This document shows positions 10,997-25,171 of a stretch of 64,000 bases of DNA, piece after piece. Made by a program: the position numbers and the translations under genes. Location: contig NC_079387.1 in NCBI RefSeq assembly GCF_021018895.1, forward strand, positions 4,517,083-4,581,082. The letters are read 5' to 3'. The notes beneath the pieces are model-generated. The model was given only the letters and a program-made list of their open reading frames with translations. It searched no databases and had not been told where the DNA came from. Position 1 is the stretch's first letter. Each line of letters begins with the position of its first letter. The DNA is from Seriola aureovittata. Lineage: Eukaryota > Chordata > Actinopteri > Carangiformes > Carangidae.

Positions 10997-13260
10997 CACA
11001 CAAATGCACAAACAACACAAACACACACACACTTGTGCAAACACACTTCCTGTGCAGAGAAATTAGAGGAACTAAACAGGTGAGACACAAGACGGTACAA
11101 AGTGCAGCGCTTCCATGTTGCTCTCTGCCAAAGGTTTCCCTTTTAGAGGAAGCCAGAAGCCCATTAAAATGGCAAGGATTAGACTAAAGCGACAGCGGGA
11201 GGCTCATAAAGCCGCCGCTGAGACACTCTGCTTGTTTCTGTGTGCGCGTGAGTGTGTACACCAGCGTCTTTGTACGTCTGTGTTTGCTCAAGCGATGGCC
11301 TGTTTCCAGCACCGCTGATAAAACACTTATATTTGACTAATGGAGGCAGATAAATCAACACCCGAACAGGCAAGTTGGAGAAAGATGCGATCAGACAGAT
11401 GCCTGAACTGTGGCACGCAGGAGAAAGTTTGACTCGTGGCGTGACTCCGACGAGAAATGTACAGAATAGACGCTTAGTGTGAAAGTATTTTCCGCTTTTC
11501 TCTTTCAAGGCTACATGTTTTTCATGCTTTTAGTTGCACAGCTGAAAGACCCTTTGTGGAGATTTTTTTTTCATTTCATGCTGCACTCATAGTGTGGATG
11601 ATGGATGAGAGGCTGCTTACTTCCACGTAGGAGCTTCTGGATGTATAACACTGACACGTGTAATGCAGCTAAAGTTGAGCTACCAATGCCTGGAAAGAAG
11701 AAGGCTGCTTTTGGCTACCACTCACTCATGTTTCAAACATTTCTGCTAATTTCTAGGTGTTGCCACTATTGTTGTTTAATGCATATTTGCAGTGGCAAGG
11801 TGTAGGAACAGCAAGCAGCAGGGCTCAGGAATCAGTTGACAATAGCCTGATTGCAATTTCAGTTCATGATACTGAAGCAGTCATCTCATTCTTTGACCTA
11901 GAACCCCGTATTAGACAGAGACGGACACAAATAGCTTTGAGCAGCGGCGCAGTGATTTCCCAAGGCGTGGGACGACAGATACTGTAGGTCATGGTGCGGT
12001 CAACCTCTGGGATCAGAGCTCAAAGCCTGATAGTCAGTGTCAGTGCTCGACGGAAGAGATGCGAAATGGGTCCAGTGCGGCGTGTCGGGAAGGCAGTTAA
12101 AAAGTTAATCTGATCCCTGAAGTGAAGCTTTAGTATCTTGAGACTAAGGAAACAAGAGCCATTAAATAAATAACATTAGTGCTGTTCAATACCATCCTGT
12201 AGCTGTGTGAGCGCTTTGCTGTTGGAATCTCCAGCCACGCCAGCAGCTCTGTGAGGCTTGAGATGAATGCTAACATCAGAACGTTAACACACTGATGTTA
12301 AACAGGTGTGTGTATCGTGTTCGACGTTTGCACGACCTACAAAGTACAGCTGATGGAGAATGATACGACTCAGAAGACTTAAAGCGTCTTGTTTGTGGTC
12401 GCTCCCATTCACAGGACACGGCTCACTCATTTATTTACTGCCCACTTTAACTGTCCACAGGAGGATTCTCCCTCTGGTGTTTTCAGGCAGCAACACAAAG
12501 AGCTTGAAAGACACTTTCTGCATGTCAACAACCATCGCCTTCAGCCCTGCTGGAGGCTACAGTTGTTGACATGCCGGCGTAGAAATCATTTTACTGACAG
12601 CACATGGATAAGATCTCTTTCAGCCTGTCCCTCTTCGTGGCTATCTTATTAATTTGCTTTTGTTATTTCTGGCTCTCGGCGGAATCACGCTGTCACGATG
12701 CCACGTGAGAAGTTTTCTAGAAACTGATAGCATCGCTGAAAGATCTAAATCAGTGCAGCCTACTGGCGGTGTTACACATCTCCATGGCAACAGCAGAGCC
12801 CGTATCAGTCTGAGATCAGACTGCTCGGATGTTGAGGATGTGTCCATCACGAGAGCCTCGGCTTGTTGTGGAAATTTGTTTGAGCTGAAGTTTGAAATGA
12901 ATTTAAAGTCAGTTAGCACTTCCTCTTGTACAGAGGTGTCCAGAGATGGTTGTGTCCTCTTTACTTCTTCTTCTCTGGCATTAACTCCACATCTAATGAC
13001 ATGAAGGAGTTGCAATGTCCTCATTAGTCTGGGACGACCCCATTTGGGCTCCTCTCTTTCTTCTCTGTCTCGCTGTAATGAGGGAAGACAAGCATTCAGC
13101 AGACTCTCCCTTTGATTGAAGCCAAGAGTTGTGCAGACAGATAGGAAAGTTTTTTTTTTTTTTTTTTTTGGAGCTGAGCTGAAGCCCAGCAATTTGGTTC
13201 AGTGTGGGTCAGCTCTGAACATACGACTTCAAAATGTGACAGAAAGTTTGCATTGAAAAC

Positions 13261-13264
<4 letters not shown>

Positions 13265-13296
<32 letters not shown>
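13265..13296. repeat. (AC)16 microsatellite
   Basis: Uninterrupted AC run; another CA array is at about 13440-13472. Confidence 0.95.
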
Positions 13297-13298
<2 letters not shown>

Positions 13299-13588
13299 GA
13301 TTTACATTTGGTGTCATTTTTTCTTGTCTGAACCTCAATCTGTTGTTACTCATTTCTGAATAATATGCTCCACACTAGACGCAGTCATATGGCTAAAGGG
13401 GATTATATATGAATCCACAACCCTATCTCCTAACACTAAACACACACACAAACACACACACACACACACACAGTTTACATTTCTTTGATATGAGGGGCTT
13501 CACAAAGATAAATCACTTTCTTGGCTTTATGTATAAGGCAAGTCCAGGAGGAGATTGGGTGCGAGTACATGAGAATAACAGGTAGATT

Positions 13589-13680
13589 TGTGTGTGTATG
13601 TGTGTGTGTGTGTGTGTGTGTGCGTGTGTGTGTATGTGTGTGTGTGTGTGTGTGTGCGTGTGTGTGTTTGTGTGTGTGTG
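13589..13680. repeat. Imperfect (TG)n microsatellite
   Basis: TG units with scattered TATG, CGTG and TTTG interruptions over about 92 bp. Confidence 0.95.
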
Positions 13681-16438
13681 GTCCTCAGAATATGCCAATA
13701 ACTCGTGCGCAAAGACATCAGAGCGGTCGCCAGACTTTGACTAACAAATAATCTGTGGGAAACGCTTTGCAGCGTGACCACAGCACAAAAGCACCCAAAG
13801 GAAAAGCAATACCTGCACTATACCAGCACTCTGCACTTTTATACAGACACACACACCCACACACACACATAATGGCATCTCAGCTTTTATGTGAGGTAAA
13901 AGAATTTTGGGGAAAAAAATCCGACTTGGAATTCCAACTTGAAGAGACGTTTTGTTTCTGTTGCGTTTTTCTTGGTAAGGACTTTCTGACGCCTCTTGAA
14001 CGCAGCATTAGCAGAGAGGTTCGGGCCTGAGTCCAAGCACTGGTGTGTTTGTGAGTGTGTGCATGTGAACGCGTGTGACGGGGTGATGATGGTGAAGAGT
14101 GCCAGGGAGCACTGTATCTCATCTTCTGGACAAGTCCTTAATCTGTGTGACCCAGCAAGGGATTATGGGCATTCAGGGAGAAAAATGGGGCTTGAAACTC
14201 ACCCTTCGAGCCTGATAACTGACAATTTAGAGTGTTTGAGTGCAGTTTTTTTTTTTTTTTTACTTTAAGAATTATGTCATTTGCCTCAATTTTCTTTATC
14301 CACAAGGAAATAATCTCATTGTACAGGTTTTCATTATAGTAGTAACACAAACACTAATGGGAAACTTTAAACTCTTAAGTCCTGATACAGCTGACTCTTG
14401 AAATGGGTAAAAAGAAACAAGCTGCACATGTTGTGGTTTTTGAATATTTTCCTGTTCTATATTTCGTGTGTTTATTGGCTTTATCTTGTAGATTTATCCC
14501 TTTTTCTTTCATGTGATGACGATTTATAAATAAATAAATGTATAAATTATTAATATTATTCACATTTGTGAATACACATGCACATTCAGGAAATATATAA
14601 AGGTAGTCCATCACCTCTTAAGCTATTCTACTTCTGAAAAATTGTTGTCATATTTCAGCTTCTTGATGGCCCCTTTTGAAGTTTGGGTGGTTGGATTGAT
14701 AAAGTCTTGATAGTATGTAGAATGGAACAATGGAAAACACCCACCCCTACTGACTGGTTCATGTGCAAAGTCGTGTTCCCTTTTCATTCCCTTTCACATC
14801 CTCTCATAGATTCATTTTCGACACGAGATTGTCAGACAGCAACTCTAATGATACGGTCCATCGACACGAGTTTCGTGGTTGGTCATTTGCCGATGCAGTG
14901 GATCAGGTTTCCTCATGGCTCAGTATCAAAGAGACATTCAAATGTCAAAAAGTCAGTGTGATGGGTGACCCCCTTTGATTCACCGGCATATGGTGCGGGG
15001 TGGGTGTTAATTTCACCCCTCGGGGTAAAGGGATCCACTAAATGTCATATATGTCGTGTTAGCTGTTCTGGTGTCTAATGTTGTGTTGGATGAAAACGTC
15101 AGGGGCTGAAGGGGGGGGGGGGTACACAGGCCTCTGTTTGCAATGTGTGTGTTTGTGTGTGTGTGTGGGGGGGGTTCCTAGACTGTTATGTGGGCTGAGC
15201 TTTGTCTGAAACAGGGCCACGTGGACCTGAATTAAAACCTTATTTAAGAGGATTCAGGACAGATGGCATCCCATTGTTTGAGGATGTGTTTATTATTAGA
15301 AAACGGGGTTTTATCCCCCCTTCTCCGGATAAACACACCACACCCTCTTTTAACCATTTTCTCAGGGGTTCAAGGTCTCACCTAGGTTGATTTCTCATTG
15401 GACTGTGGGATCCTGGGCTAAGCCAATCAGCATCCTCGGAGGCAAACAAAGACTACCATCTTTAAGTAAAGCCTGGCACATGGCTGTTTAGCAGTTAAGA
15501 AGCTCTGATTGGTCAAATGTGATCCAATCAAATCAGTTTAAGTGAAGCTGTTTTCCCCACAACTGGGGAAAATATCTTTAAACAGAAACAGGAGTGTGAC
15601 AACGTCGAAACAGAAACATCACATTATGCAACACACAGTTTGTGTTTGTTGCTCGTCCTCTTCATCCCAGTGGGACTAAAGTCTTGACATGAGTGTTGGA
15701 CCTTGCTGCCACATGCTCGCTGACTTGTTGTGACTGAAACGTCATCATACAGTGCACAACCGCAGCACCGACTGGCTGCTTAAAATAACTAAAGTGTTAA
15801 ATTAACTGATGAGCGTCCACTTTGATGTGGAAGGAAGCCAGAAACCACCACATCTCTCCCAGCTTCTCACCCACATTCACACTTTTCTCTTAAACACTTA
15901 CACTCTCTTATAGCCCACTACATCTTCCCCCCCTTCCTCTCCCTCCTTCCCTTACTGACTCTCTCTCTCTCATTTCTGTCTCAACTCACCAGATGGAGAG
16001 GGGGCGGCCATGTGTGTGTGTGTGTGTGTGTGTGAGTGTGTGTTTATTCATGCATGCATGGTTACCCATGAGTTTGCATATTTACATTCCCTGCACATTT
16101 TGTCCTTATATCCTCCTCTGCTTCACTGAGGCAAAGAGTAAAGAATAAAGAATAAAGAAAAAAGAAAAAAAAAGATCAGCTGTTGTCAGACACAGGAAAC
16201 CACAGATGAAAATGCCAGGATGTTAAGTGAATAAGAAAAGACAAGAGATGGAGAGATATTTAAGGAGTGTGTGACACCATCAGCACAGTTAAGAGTGATT
16301 TTAGGGGCCAAAAAGTGTTATCTGGCATCAGTTGGGGGGCGGCTAATCCGCATGTGCGAAATAAATCCAATGTGACAGGGCCTTTGCATCTTGAAACTGG
16401 ATTGTTAATATACACAGAGACAGTGCTAAGCTTTAACA

Positions 16439-16494
16439 TTGAGAGAGATAGAGAGAGAGAAAGAGCGAGAGAGAGGGAGGGGGAGGGAGGGTGT

Positions 16495-16542
<48 letters not shown>

Positions 16543-16546
16543 GAGC
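16439..16546. repeat. (GA)n purine tract upstream of the gpm6b long-isoform exon
   Basis: Imperfect GAGA repeat with AAAG, GGGAGG and a GTGTGTAC interruption, about 80 bp before the ATG at 16627. It may lie in the 5' UTR or core promoter, and GAGA tracts can form triplex DNA. Function is inferred only. Confidence 0.85.
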
Positions 16547-16626
16547 ATCAAGTCACCGGGATAGGCTCCACTATCCTCACACTGTAAGGTACAAGTGCCA
16601 CAAGGAGACTATATTCCTCTGAAATA

Positions 16627-16696
16627 ATGGATGGGACAAAGCCGGCCATGGAGTCCAACGCGGAGGAGACTCAGGACGAGGGGCAGGAGAGCAAAG
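16627..16696 (+). CDS. gpm6b: gpm6b long-isoform first coding exon
   Basis: Encodes [16 protein letters not shown] and a further acidic stretch ending ESK, plus the first base of Gly24. It resembles the mammalian M6B N-terminus beginning MKPAMET as I recall it. Donor gtacgc. Met1 is chosen because it opens the frame; Met8 is a possible second start. Confidence 0.85.
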
Positions 16697-16744
16697 GTAC
16701 GCTTAATGAGCCGCTGACATTTGCGCGTTTTGGGGTTTTTTTTT

Positions 16745-16785
<41 letters not shown>

Positions 16786-19700
16786 TTTCTTTGGAGACAT
16801 TTGCGTCCGCGCCAGCTCGAGCGGGTTTAACCTACTTGCAATGGCTTCTCGCCTGTGCGCGACACAATAGCGCTGCATTTTTCTCTTCACCTATCGCCAT
16901 TTGAGGGCGATTTTTATGGGGGGGGGGCAATAAGCGCAGGTGGCGGGAGATTATTCCCACAAATCCACGGCGCAAATGTTCCGTGTTATTTTTGCGCCTT
17001 CAGAAAAAGGGGGATTTGGAGGCTGGTGGAGGAGAATAAGAGGGTGGGCGGGTTGATGGCTTGTGGAAGGTGCACGGTCTGGTTTTATGGAGCATACTAA
17101 TGCCAATTTGTTTTTGCATTGCCGCACCATCATCATGCCTAATGAGCGGCTGATAAGGAAGGCTGTGCGCTGCGACGCGCCGCGCTGCCCTCCGTGCACG
17201 GCTGCATTGTTTTCCGTCAGGTGTGGAGGCGCCGCTTCCATGATCCTCCCGCCGCAGCCGCTTCGATTATTATCGGCGACCCCACCACCACCCCCCTGAC
17301 TCCCCCTCCTCGTCTCCCCTCCCACCCCACCACACACAGGCTTGCTGTCTGATCCGTTCAGGGGCGTGATAAATCGACTGCGATGCAACATATGAACAGA
17401 ATGATGGCGCGTGTGTTTAGTATGACCGACGTGATCAGGTGCTTCAGACAAACAGGAGGCTGCAAGAGAAACAATCAACGGTGCGCTTGACGCAGAGGGG
17501 CGGCTGTGCCCATCAGTTCCAACCCCGGCCGTTCAGACATGTTAATGGACCCTGTGTAGGGTTCATACATGCAGGTCTGGCTTTATAGAAGATGCTCTGC
17601 AGTAAATCCCACAGCATCACTTTGAATGCACAAAAATCCTCTTTAAAAAACATTCATGTGGATGCAAAATCAATTAAAATATATTTATCCATGTGCACAC
17701 TGAAGAGCAATCTTAAATTTGGTCGATTGAGTCCAAATGATGCCAAACTGTTGCTGTTTTCTCTGCTCATTCTCAACCTGTGTGTTGTGTAGGCGTGTCT
17801 TTGTGCGTCCGTGGACTCGACGCCCATACAGATGTGGATGTGACTGATTTGTTTTCAGTGTGTCTTGGTGGTGAAATCACATCCTTCAGTTTGCAGGCGG
17901 TTAGCGGAGGAGCTCACTGATAGCAGGCTGTCTATCATGTCCATCTTGTTTATAGAGCTGCTTAAATATGAATGCACAGCTTCAGATTTGATGTATGAAG
18001 CATGAAGGTGTGACCTGTGTTCATCATGGGGATTAAAATGGGGAAAACAACTAAGCATGATGATGATGATGATGATTGGGGGGGTTGACATGCTTTTTTA
18101 AAAATGTATTTACATGTAGTGTATTAGTCAGCAGCAGTGATGCAGCTGATCTGGCAGGATGCCTTTTAGGCCTCTTGGCTGTTAGAGAGCAGGGTAGATG
18201 ATACCGAGTAGAGTTCATGGACCTGAGGGGCTTTACACACACTCAGCTTCATCTGTGCCAGTGTGTTAAAATCATGGGGGGGTGTTTGAAAAGATGCATT
18301 TTAGAAGTTTTTTTTTTTTAGCTCCAGCATGTACAAAATGGAGCGATTAAGGCCGGTTTATACTCCTGCACAGGGTCGACGCCATTGTGAGCATTTATAC
18401 TTGTGCGCTGGTGCAACCGCATCGCTCTCTAATCGGTGGCAGTGACGCTCCCACTTCAAAACAGTGGCGACTGAAACCGAGCGGATCATGTTGGAGTTGG
18501 AGCCAATAAATGTCGGGACAGTTACTTTTACTGAAATTACCGCACCTGCAAAGACGTCCAAGGAGATGGGTGTGTACGACCATCGTGTGATGCAATGCTA
18601 CCAAGCTAGTTGGGAGGTGGACGTCAGGCTATGGCGGAGGGTACGCGGCTACAACGTATCTAGGGAGTCAATTCTATGCAGATTTATCAACTGGTCTTAA
18701 TAAGTGTGACATGAAGTGTTAGATTTCATGGATGGATTTCGGAAGGAAATATTGAGCCGGTGAGTTCTGGTTGTTTCTGAGAGGCTGTCGTGATTTAAAG
18801 CGCCGGATTTTCATTCTTTATTCAGATTTTTGTGACTTTAAAATTTCCGCACCAACACACTTTCCCCTGCAGCAGGAGCTGGACCCGGGCACAGTGTTAT
18901 TACTGGGTCACAGTGTGTCTGTGACGTACGCTTCAGAAGAGTGGGGTGTCCCTCAACAGTGATGTTTTAAAAAAGACATTACATCATCCTCTCCCGGGGC
19001 ACGCTGCTACACACAGGCCAGTTTCCAATGAGAGTTCACACCGTGCACTTCAGTAAACGGCGTGCCTGTGAGAAGACGTTGAGGATAGTTGAGCGGGACA
19101 GCGGCCATATTTATAGGTATAGCAGTTAACCCTCTGAATTCTTTAATCACCATTTTATGTGGAAGCAATGAAATGATCACATTCGTGCGTTCACCCAGTT
19201 CAACCTCTGCAGCCTGGACTGCTGTGCTCCAGGTGTGATGTTGCGCAACCGAATCCACCCACACCAGCGCACCAAAATAGACTGGATTGGAAGCTGGCCC
19301 GTTTGTCAGTGTAATCATTTGTGTGTCTGCCTTTGACATCTGGAATGTGACCATCAGCTTATAGCATCCATCAAGAGGCTGAAGATTTACAGTGGGGGGG
19401 GGCAAGAAGGCGAGAGCTGTCATGTAAGGAGCTTGTGTCGGTGTGTGCCAGCGCTGACTCTTCAGCTCCACTATGACATGTTTCTGATTGAGGAAGCAGA
19501 GGGAGGAAGTTTCCAGTGGTGGAGTGTAAAAAACTACACCAACTATACTCTTGCACCTAGATGCAAAAAGCCATGCCCCAAGCCCCGCCCACCTGGACCC
19601 ACCATCCAACCTTGCAGGATTTGGTGTGTCTGAGTGTTTACCTGTGATCTGCTATATTTTTACTGGATCACTAAGGCAGCCAATCAGAAGAGAGGAGGCT

Positions 19701-22153
19701 CTGAGCCTCACCGACCTGTTATTAGGAGAGAGAGGTGGAGAGAGAAGCCTGAGAGAGGAGATGTAAAACCACACTGAGATGGTTTTTGGTTCTTAAAACC
19801 ACAAATATATCTTATATAAACGTATATAAACCCTTCAAATAAAACACAGGAAAAGTGTAAAATATGGGACCTTTAACTTGAGCATTTCCCCTCTCTCTAC
19901 TTATTCTCCACTACATTTCAGAGGGGAATATTTTACATTTTACTCCACTACCTTTATTCATTAATTATTGATTAGATTTTATATAAAAAAAACCCCCAAT
20001 GATTAATTTATAAAATATGATGCAGTATGTAAAACAGCTCCACTTTGACCGGCTACAACATTAAAATAATGCTTACACGCTTATATATTGCCCCAGTAAC
20101 ATTGATCGAATGTTATAATGTGTAATGATATGACACTGACAGGAGCAGTTCCCATGTATAATAACTACTATTACTTTTAATACATAAATTAGATTTTACT
20201 TACTTACTTACTTTTACATGTACTTTTACTTGTACAGAATGGTATTGCTACTTTAAGACTGGAAATGGCGAGCTAATTCACATCTTGTCCGTTTAAACCG
20301 CAATAATTAGCAAAACCTTTTTTGACATTAAATATGATAAAGAAATAAGAGCTCTGTTTTCACTCCACAGTCAGGATTTTCAGAGCATATGCGACTTATT
20401 TTAGCATCACGGTCACAGTTTTGCTGTGAGGAGCATTCTGATTAGCTCTGCCATAATTATGGTAAACAGAGTCCGTGTTCTTGATTGCGCCGCTGTTGTG
20501 TCTCTGTGCAGCGTCTCTGCACGACATTGAGCTGAGAGTAATTACAGACTGGAAAATGAACAGGGAACACAGGCATGGTTTATAATCCGGAGGTGCTGGG
20601 TATGGATTGATCTTTTTTGCCTGATTGCTTCCTATAATCTTTAATCTGTATGTCTGCGGAGGTACACCGTGCTCAGGACTCGGATAACGAGACATCAGCT
20701 ACGCTCTCTGAGGTACAATTAAATCTGATTTCATTAGTATGAGACAGTTTGATTAGAAAAAGCAAGCCTCCCATGTGACGTTTTTTTTTCACCTTTAATG
20801 CAGCTCCGTAAAGCGGCTTTGAGTGTTTCACGGTGGCCCTGAGTGCATTTCAACTTAACCTTATTGCATCTGTCTGTCCTCCCCTTTGTTTTAAATGATT
20901 GGCCTGTTCGCACACACACACACACATACATACATACACACACCTTCCTTCCTCCCTTTCCCTGTGTGTGTATGTGTGTGTGTGTGTGTGTGCGCTCTTA
21001 CATAACGCATCGCTGGCTCTCTGTCCTTGGCTATGATGTTCAGATCAGAACCGTAAGAGATTACATCACCGTCTGGAGGGGTGCAGGTTTTGTTGAATTT
21101 TCTGCATGGAAGGGCAGAGCTACTGCAGCCTCTGAAGGACAAAGAGAGTTCCTCTTAATCAGTGTGTCATCTTTCCCCCCCCCCACAGTAAAATCTATCT
21201 TCCCTAAAAACCCTATCTTCATCTTCATAATCATAACGGATTCACTGAGTCTGGTGGTTCCCAACCTTTCAAGACCCCAAGGAGTCGCAATGGATAATAG
21301 AAAGAAACTTTTTGGATACTTTTACCTCCTCGGGCCTCTGGAAATCCATTAAAATGGAAATGGACTTCCGAACTGCTCACAGCTTATGTCCACATGAAGG
21401 GACGTCTTATCTCCAAGGGGTTGAAAGGAGATTTATTGGTTTGTTTTAAAGGGGTCAAAAAGGAACCAAAAAGGGTTCTGCACTTGTCATTTAGTTGACA
21501 GACAGATTTGGAGTGATCATCAATATATTATTTCAGTCATTTTTAAGCAAAAATGCTCCAAAGTCAAATGTGAATATTTGCTGGTTTCTCTTCTATGGCG
21601 TTAAATCAGACATCTTTGGGTTTTTGACCGTTGTCAGACAAAACAAGCAAACTGTAAATGTCACCTTATAGGCCAACTTGTCAGTATATGTAAACCAAAT
21701 TAATGATGGAGCAAATAATCAGCTGATGATCAGCTCTAAACCAGGGCGGCTCTCTCTCGTATCGCCCCCGTGCCAGGAAGATACAGTTTGAATCTAAAGG
21801 CCAACCCCCTCGTTTGATGATCATCAGTCGGGCACAACGACAGGAGAGGAGCTGGACCGCTCTCCCTGCTGGTGCTGACATTTGGTTTATGTTGCAGATA
21901 AACATTGGATAGAGTCCCCTCCCTGCCCTCTTGCCCTCACTGTAAATCAAGCATTGCATGTTTGTTGTATAAAAACATGTTGATCCTTTATGGATCATTG
22001 CTGCTGATGAAAAAGTGATAGTAGCACTGGTTGAACTGAATTCCTCATTTGACCTCAGTCTAGAGTACTTTTTTTTTTTTTTTGAATGAACTTGCGTTTT
22101 CAGTGTTATTCTGCCTTGTAATCCACTTGACAGGTCAAAGCAAAGCACTGCTG

Positions 22154-22228
<75 letters not shown>

Positions 22229-23665
22229 TCCTCAGAAGCTTCTTGTCCACACTCTGCAAGGAGTGAGAGTTAGCAGCGAGCCGCTCATTATTAAGCTCAT
22301 GTGTGTCTAATACAACTTTAGGGCGGAAACATTCATCACGTCGGCTACGCACACACACACACACACACACACACTCTCATCTTCTGATGCTTCGCTAACG
22401 GCGAAGTTGTGCAATATCCAAATGCTTTCCACTCTTTCCTCAAAGCCAGTCCAAAAAAAAAACAAAACAAGAAATGCTTGCCTAATCCGAGATGAACACA
22501 GGAAGTGATTTGATAATAAACACATGTATTGAAGCACATGATTTTTTATTTTTTTGTGCTCGCATTTTGCAAGTTGACATTCCAAAGCCTTGAAATGTTC
22601 GGCTATTTAAAGTACTGAGACGCCATTGTTTGGCGTGTGGTTGTTTGACACCTGCTGTTTCAGCCGAACACAAATGCAAATTGTGCGTCAACCCAGGACC
22701 ACATTTCCTTTGTATTTCATAAAGTCTACCACCGGTGGAAACGCTGACTGGAGTAGTGGCTGATTTGGACATTTTTCAGCTGACAAACTGTCATTGTGCT
22801 GCGGCTGCTTTCCTCTCTCTCTCACACCCACACACACACCCACACACACGGACTAATGCATGGACTCGCTTTTATTGGACTCCACAGAACCACCTCTCAT
22901 TTAGGCTGAAACTCTTCTCTCCAGTTTCATCTCTTTGTGGGAGTTTTTCAATGACAAGATCAAGAAGGAAGGGAAAAAAAAAAAAAAGAAGCCTCCCACA
23001 CACTGAAATTGATGCTCTCGAAAGCACAGCCACAATGTTTTAACATCGCCCTTCCAACAAGGTCCTTATATAGACTTCACCCGATTCAACACAGGTGTGA
23101 ATCCCAGGTGGAGCTCTCACGTCAATTACCTAAATTAGTGACAAAAATATTCAGACAGCGGCAAACTAATACCGGGACAGTGATAAAGCTGCGGATTTAA
23201 AACAGATTTTTACCCACAGAAGTTTATTCTGGGTCAAACAGGAAGACAGTTTGGTGAGGTTTGCTGTGTTTTGCATGTACGAGATGCAAACCACCGAAAG
23301 CTAGAGGCAAGTCCTCCTCTTTAAACTTTGATGAGGCTCTGTCCCTGTGTGCTCTGAAAACTTGTGTCGCACGTCAGATCGCAGACTTTGTGCACATTGA
23401 TTGATTTATTGCCACAATCGTCTTGTTTGTGTCCCTCTCTTCTCCTCTCTGTCTTGTCCTGATTCCTCTGCTACCACCCGCCCCCCCCCCCCACACACAC
23501 ACACAGAAACTCATGTACACACACACACACACACACACACCCCCTCCTCTCACCCCGAAGGTGTGTGAGGTTGTGGGAGCATGTGAAAGCCGTCACACAG
23601 GGAGAGGCTCATGTGGTCCTCATTTGAAGCCATTTGCCCAAAGCATGCTGTCAGCCTCCATCTGG

Positions 23666-23721
<56 letters not shown>

Positions 23722-25137
23722 TTGTATGTGGGCATTAGTGTGTTTGTGTGTGTGCTTGGGCTTGTTTACGTGTCAGTGACCAAGAGTGGTTGAGGGGAAT
23801 GTCTGTGTCGGCGCTTCACTTCTCTTTGCTTGCACTGAAGGAAAAGCTCTATTTTGGTGTGCACGTGCGTGGGCGAGACTGCGTTCTGCTGTGTTCACAT
23901 TCGGCTCCCTCAGTCCCCACATTGTGGTCGACATTTACTGTATATTTAAATCAGCTTCCTCTGTTCGCATGGTCCACAAAACAAGCAGCACTCAGTACGA
24001 GCGTGTCGTGTTGCTGTTTATTGTCTGGCGATGCAAGTTACAAAGACACTCCTGCTTGAGTGTTTTTGTGTCGCCCACTTCAAAAACATGCTCATGAATG
24101 GGGAAGTGGCCCCAAACATTTGGACCCCATTGTAATTTAGTATTTGGTCGATAGAAAATGAATTAATCCTCCACAATTCTGATATTTGATTTAAGTTTTT
24201 ACTTAACACAGAGCCACAGGCTTTCCTGGGTAATGTAATGAATCACATTTTGTCCGTCATTTTAGCATGGTGTGCATGCCTAAATACTACAATACCCATG
24301 AGCCTCGGCCACCGTTGCCGTGGAGAAGATTCCAGTCCAGATGTGTGCATCTGAAACGTGGCGAGGCCGCGGCTGATGACCTGGAATTTAAAAGTGGACT
24401 GATCGAAGTTGCAAATGAAACGATTCATTGATTCATTAAGAAGATGATGAATTTGTGATGAAAATAATAATGGAGCCCTGTAATGTGAACGCATCACCCT
24501 CCAACGTTTGAACACCCCACCCAGTCTGCAGTGGGTATATGAATAGCAGCGAGTGGCAGGTTGGCTCAGCATGTCTTGTTCCTGAGCAATGCCAACGTCC
24601 TCTGGCCTTCCTCCATCACCCACGGATGCCCAATCTGCTCCTCTCAACCGTAGCCCATAAAATAAAACGCCCGATGCTGATTAGCGCTCGGCATCTTTAG
24701 GCGTGGCTGACAGCGAGAGACGGCCGCGCCTGAACATGTGGGTCATTCTGGGTCTCAGTTTCACGCTGCAGGTCTGTTTTGTGGCCTGCTTTCAAACTGC
24801 TAGTTGAAGACCTTTTGTGATGATATAAACTTTGACTCCTCTGCTGTCGAACGAATACTTCAAAACTGCATTTCTGAACAACTGTGAATTAGATACATTA
24901 AAAACCTATTTCGTTACGAAATTGGTCTGTTTTTCATAGATTAGTTTTGCAGCACATTATTCAATCCCAACAGGTTCTCTTTCTTATCCTTTGCTTCCTT
25001 AATATTTGATGAATAATAAGAGTAGAGATCTAAGTATCTGAAATCAGCCTTCACAGAAAGTACCTCTTGTTACAGTAAATGAGACTCTGCAGTAACTCAT
25101 ATTGGAGAGTTCATGCTCAGTTGGGCCCTTGTGCCAG

Positions 25138-25171
<34 letters not shown>

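Larger units (their letters stand above)
5903..16626. other. gpm6b: Non-coding DNA between the two gpm6b first exons
   Basis: Intronic for the short isoform and upstream DNA for the long one. It holds a (CT)n tract, (TA)23, several (GT)n arrays, a G-rich quadruplex-like run at 10865-10900 and repeat relics. The longest complex open frame (minus, 13192-12641, 183 codons) has no family resemblance and ends in a poly-lysine made by a poly-T run. No additional exon is recognised. Confidence 0.55.

Noticed and set aside
12641..13192. 183-codon minus-strand frame
   Set aside because: No family motif; starts beside a poly-T run read as poly-Lys; its length is within chance expectation for the window.
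14640..15560. Possible gene or element between the gpm6b first exons
   Set aside because: The sequence is complex but open frames are short and no inverted ends, splice pairs or family motifs stand out, so I left it unassigned.
21681..22370. 229-codon minus-strand frame
   Set aside because: It runs through the (CA)36 array as a Val-Cys repeat and has no recognisable domain in the rest.
24240..24335. Possible repeat with CTACAATACCCATGAGCCTC
   Set aside because: It resembles a string seen in many vertebrate repeats, but too little of it is present here to support an entry.
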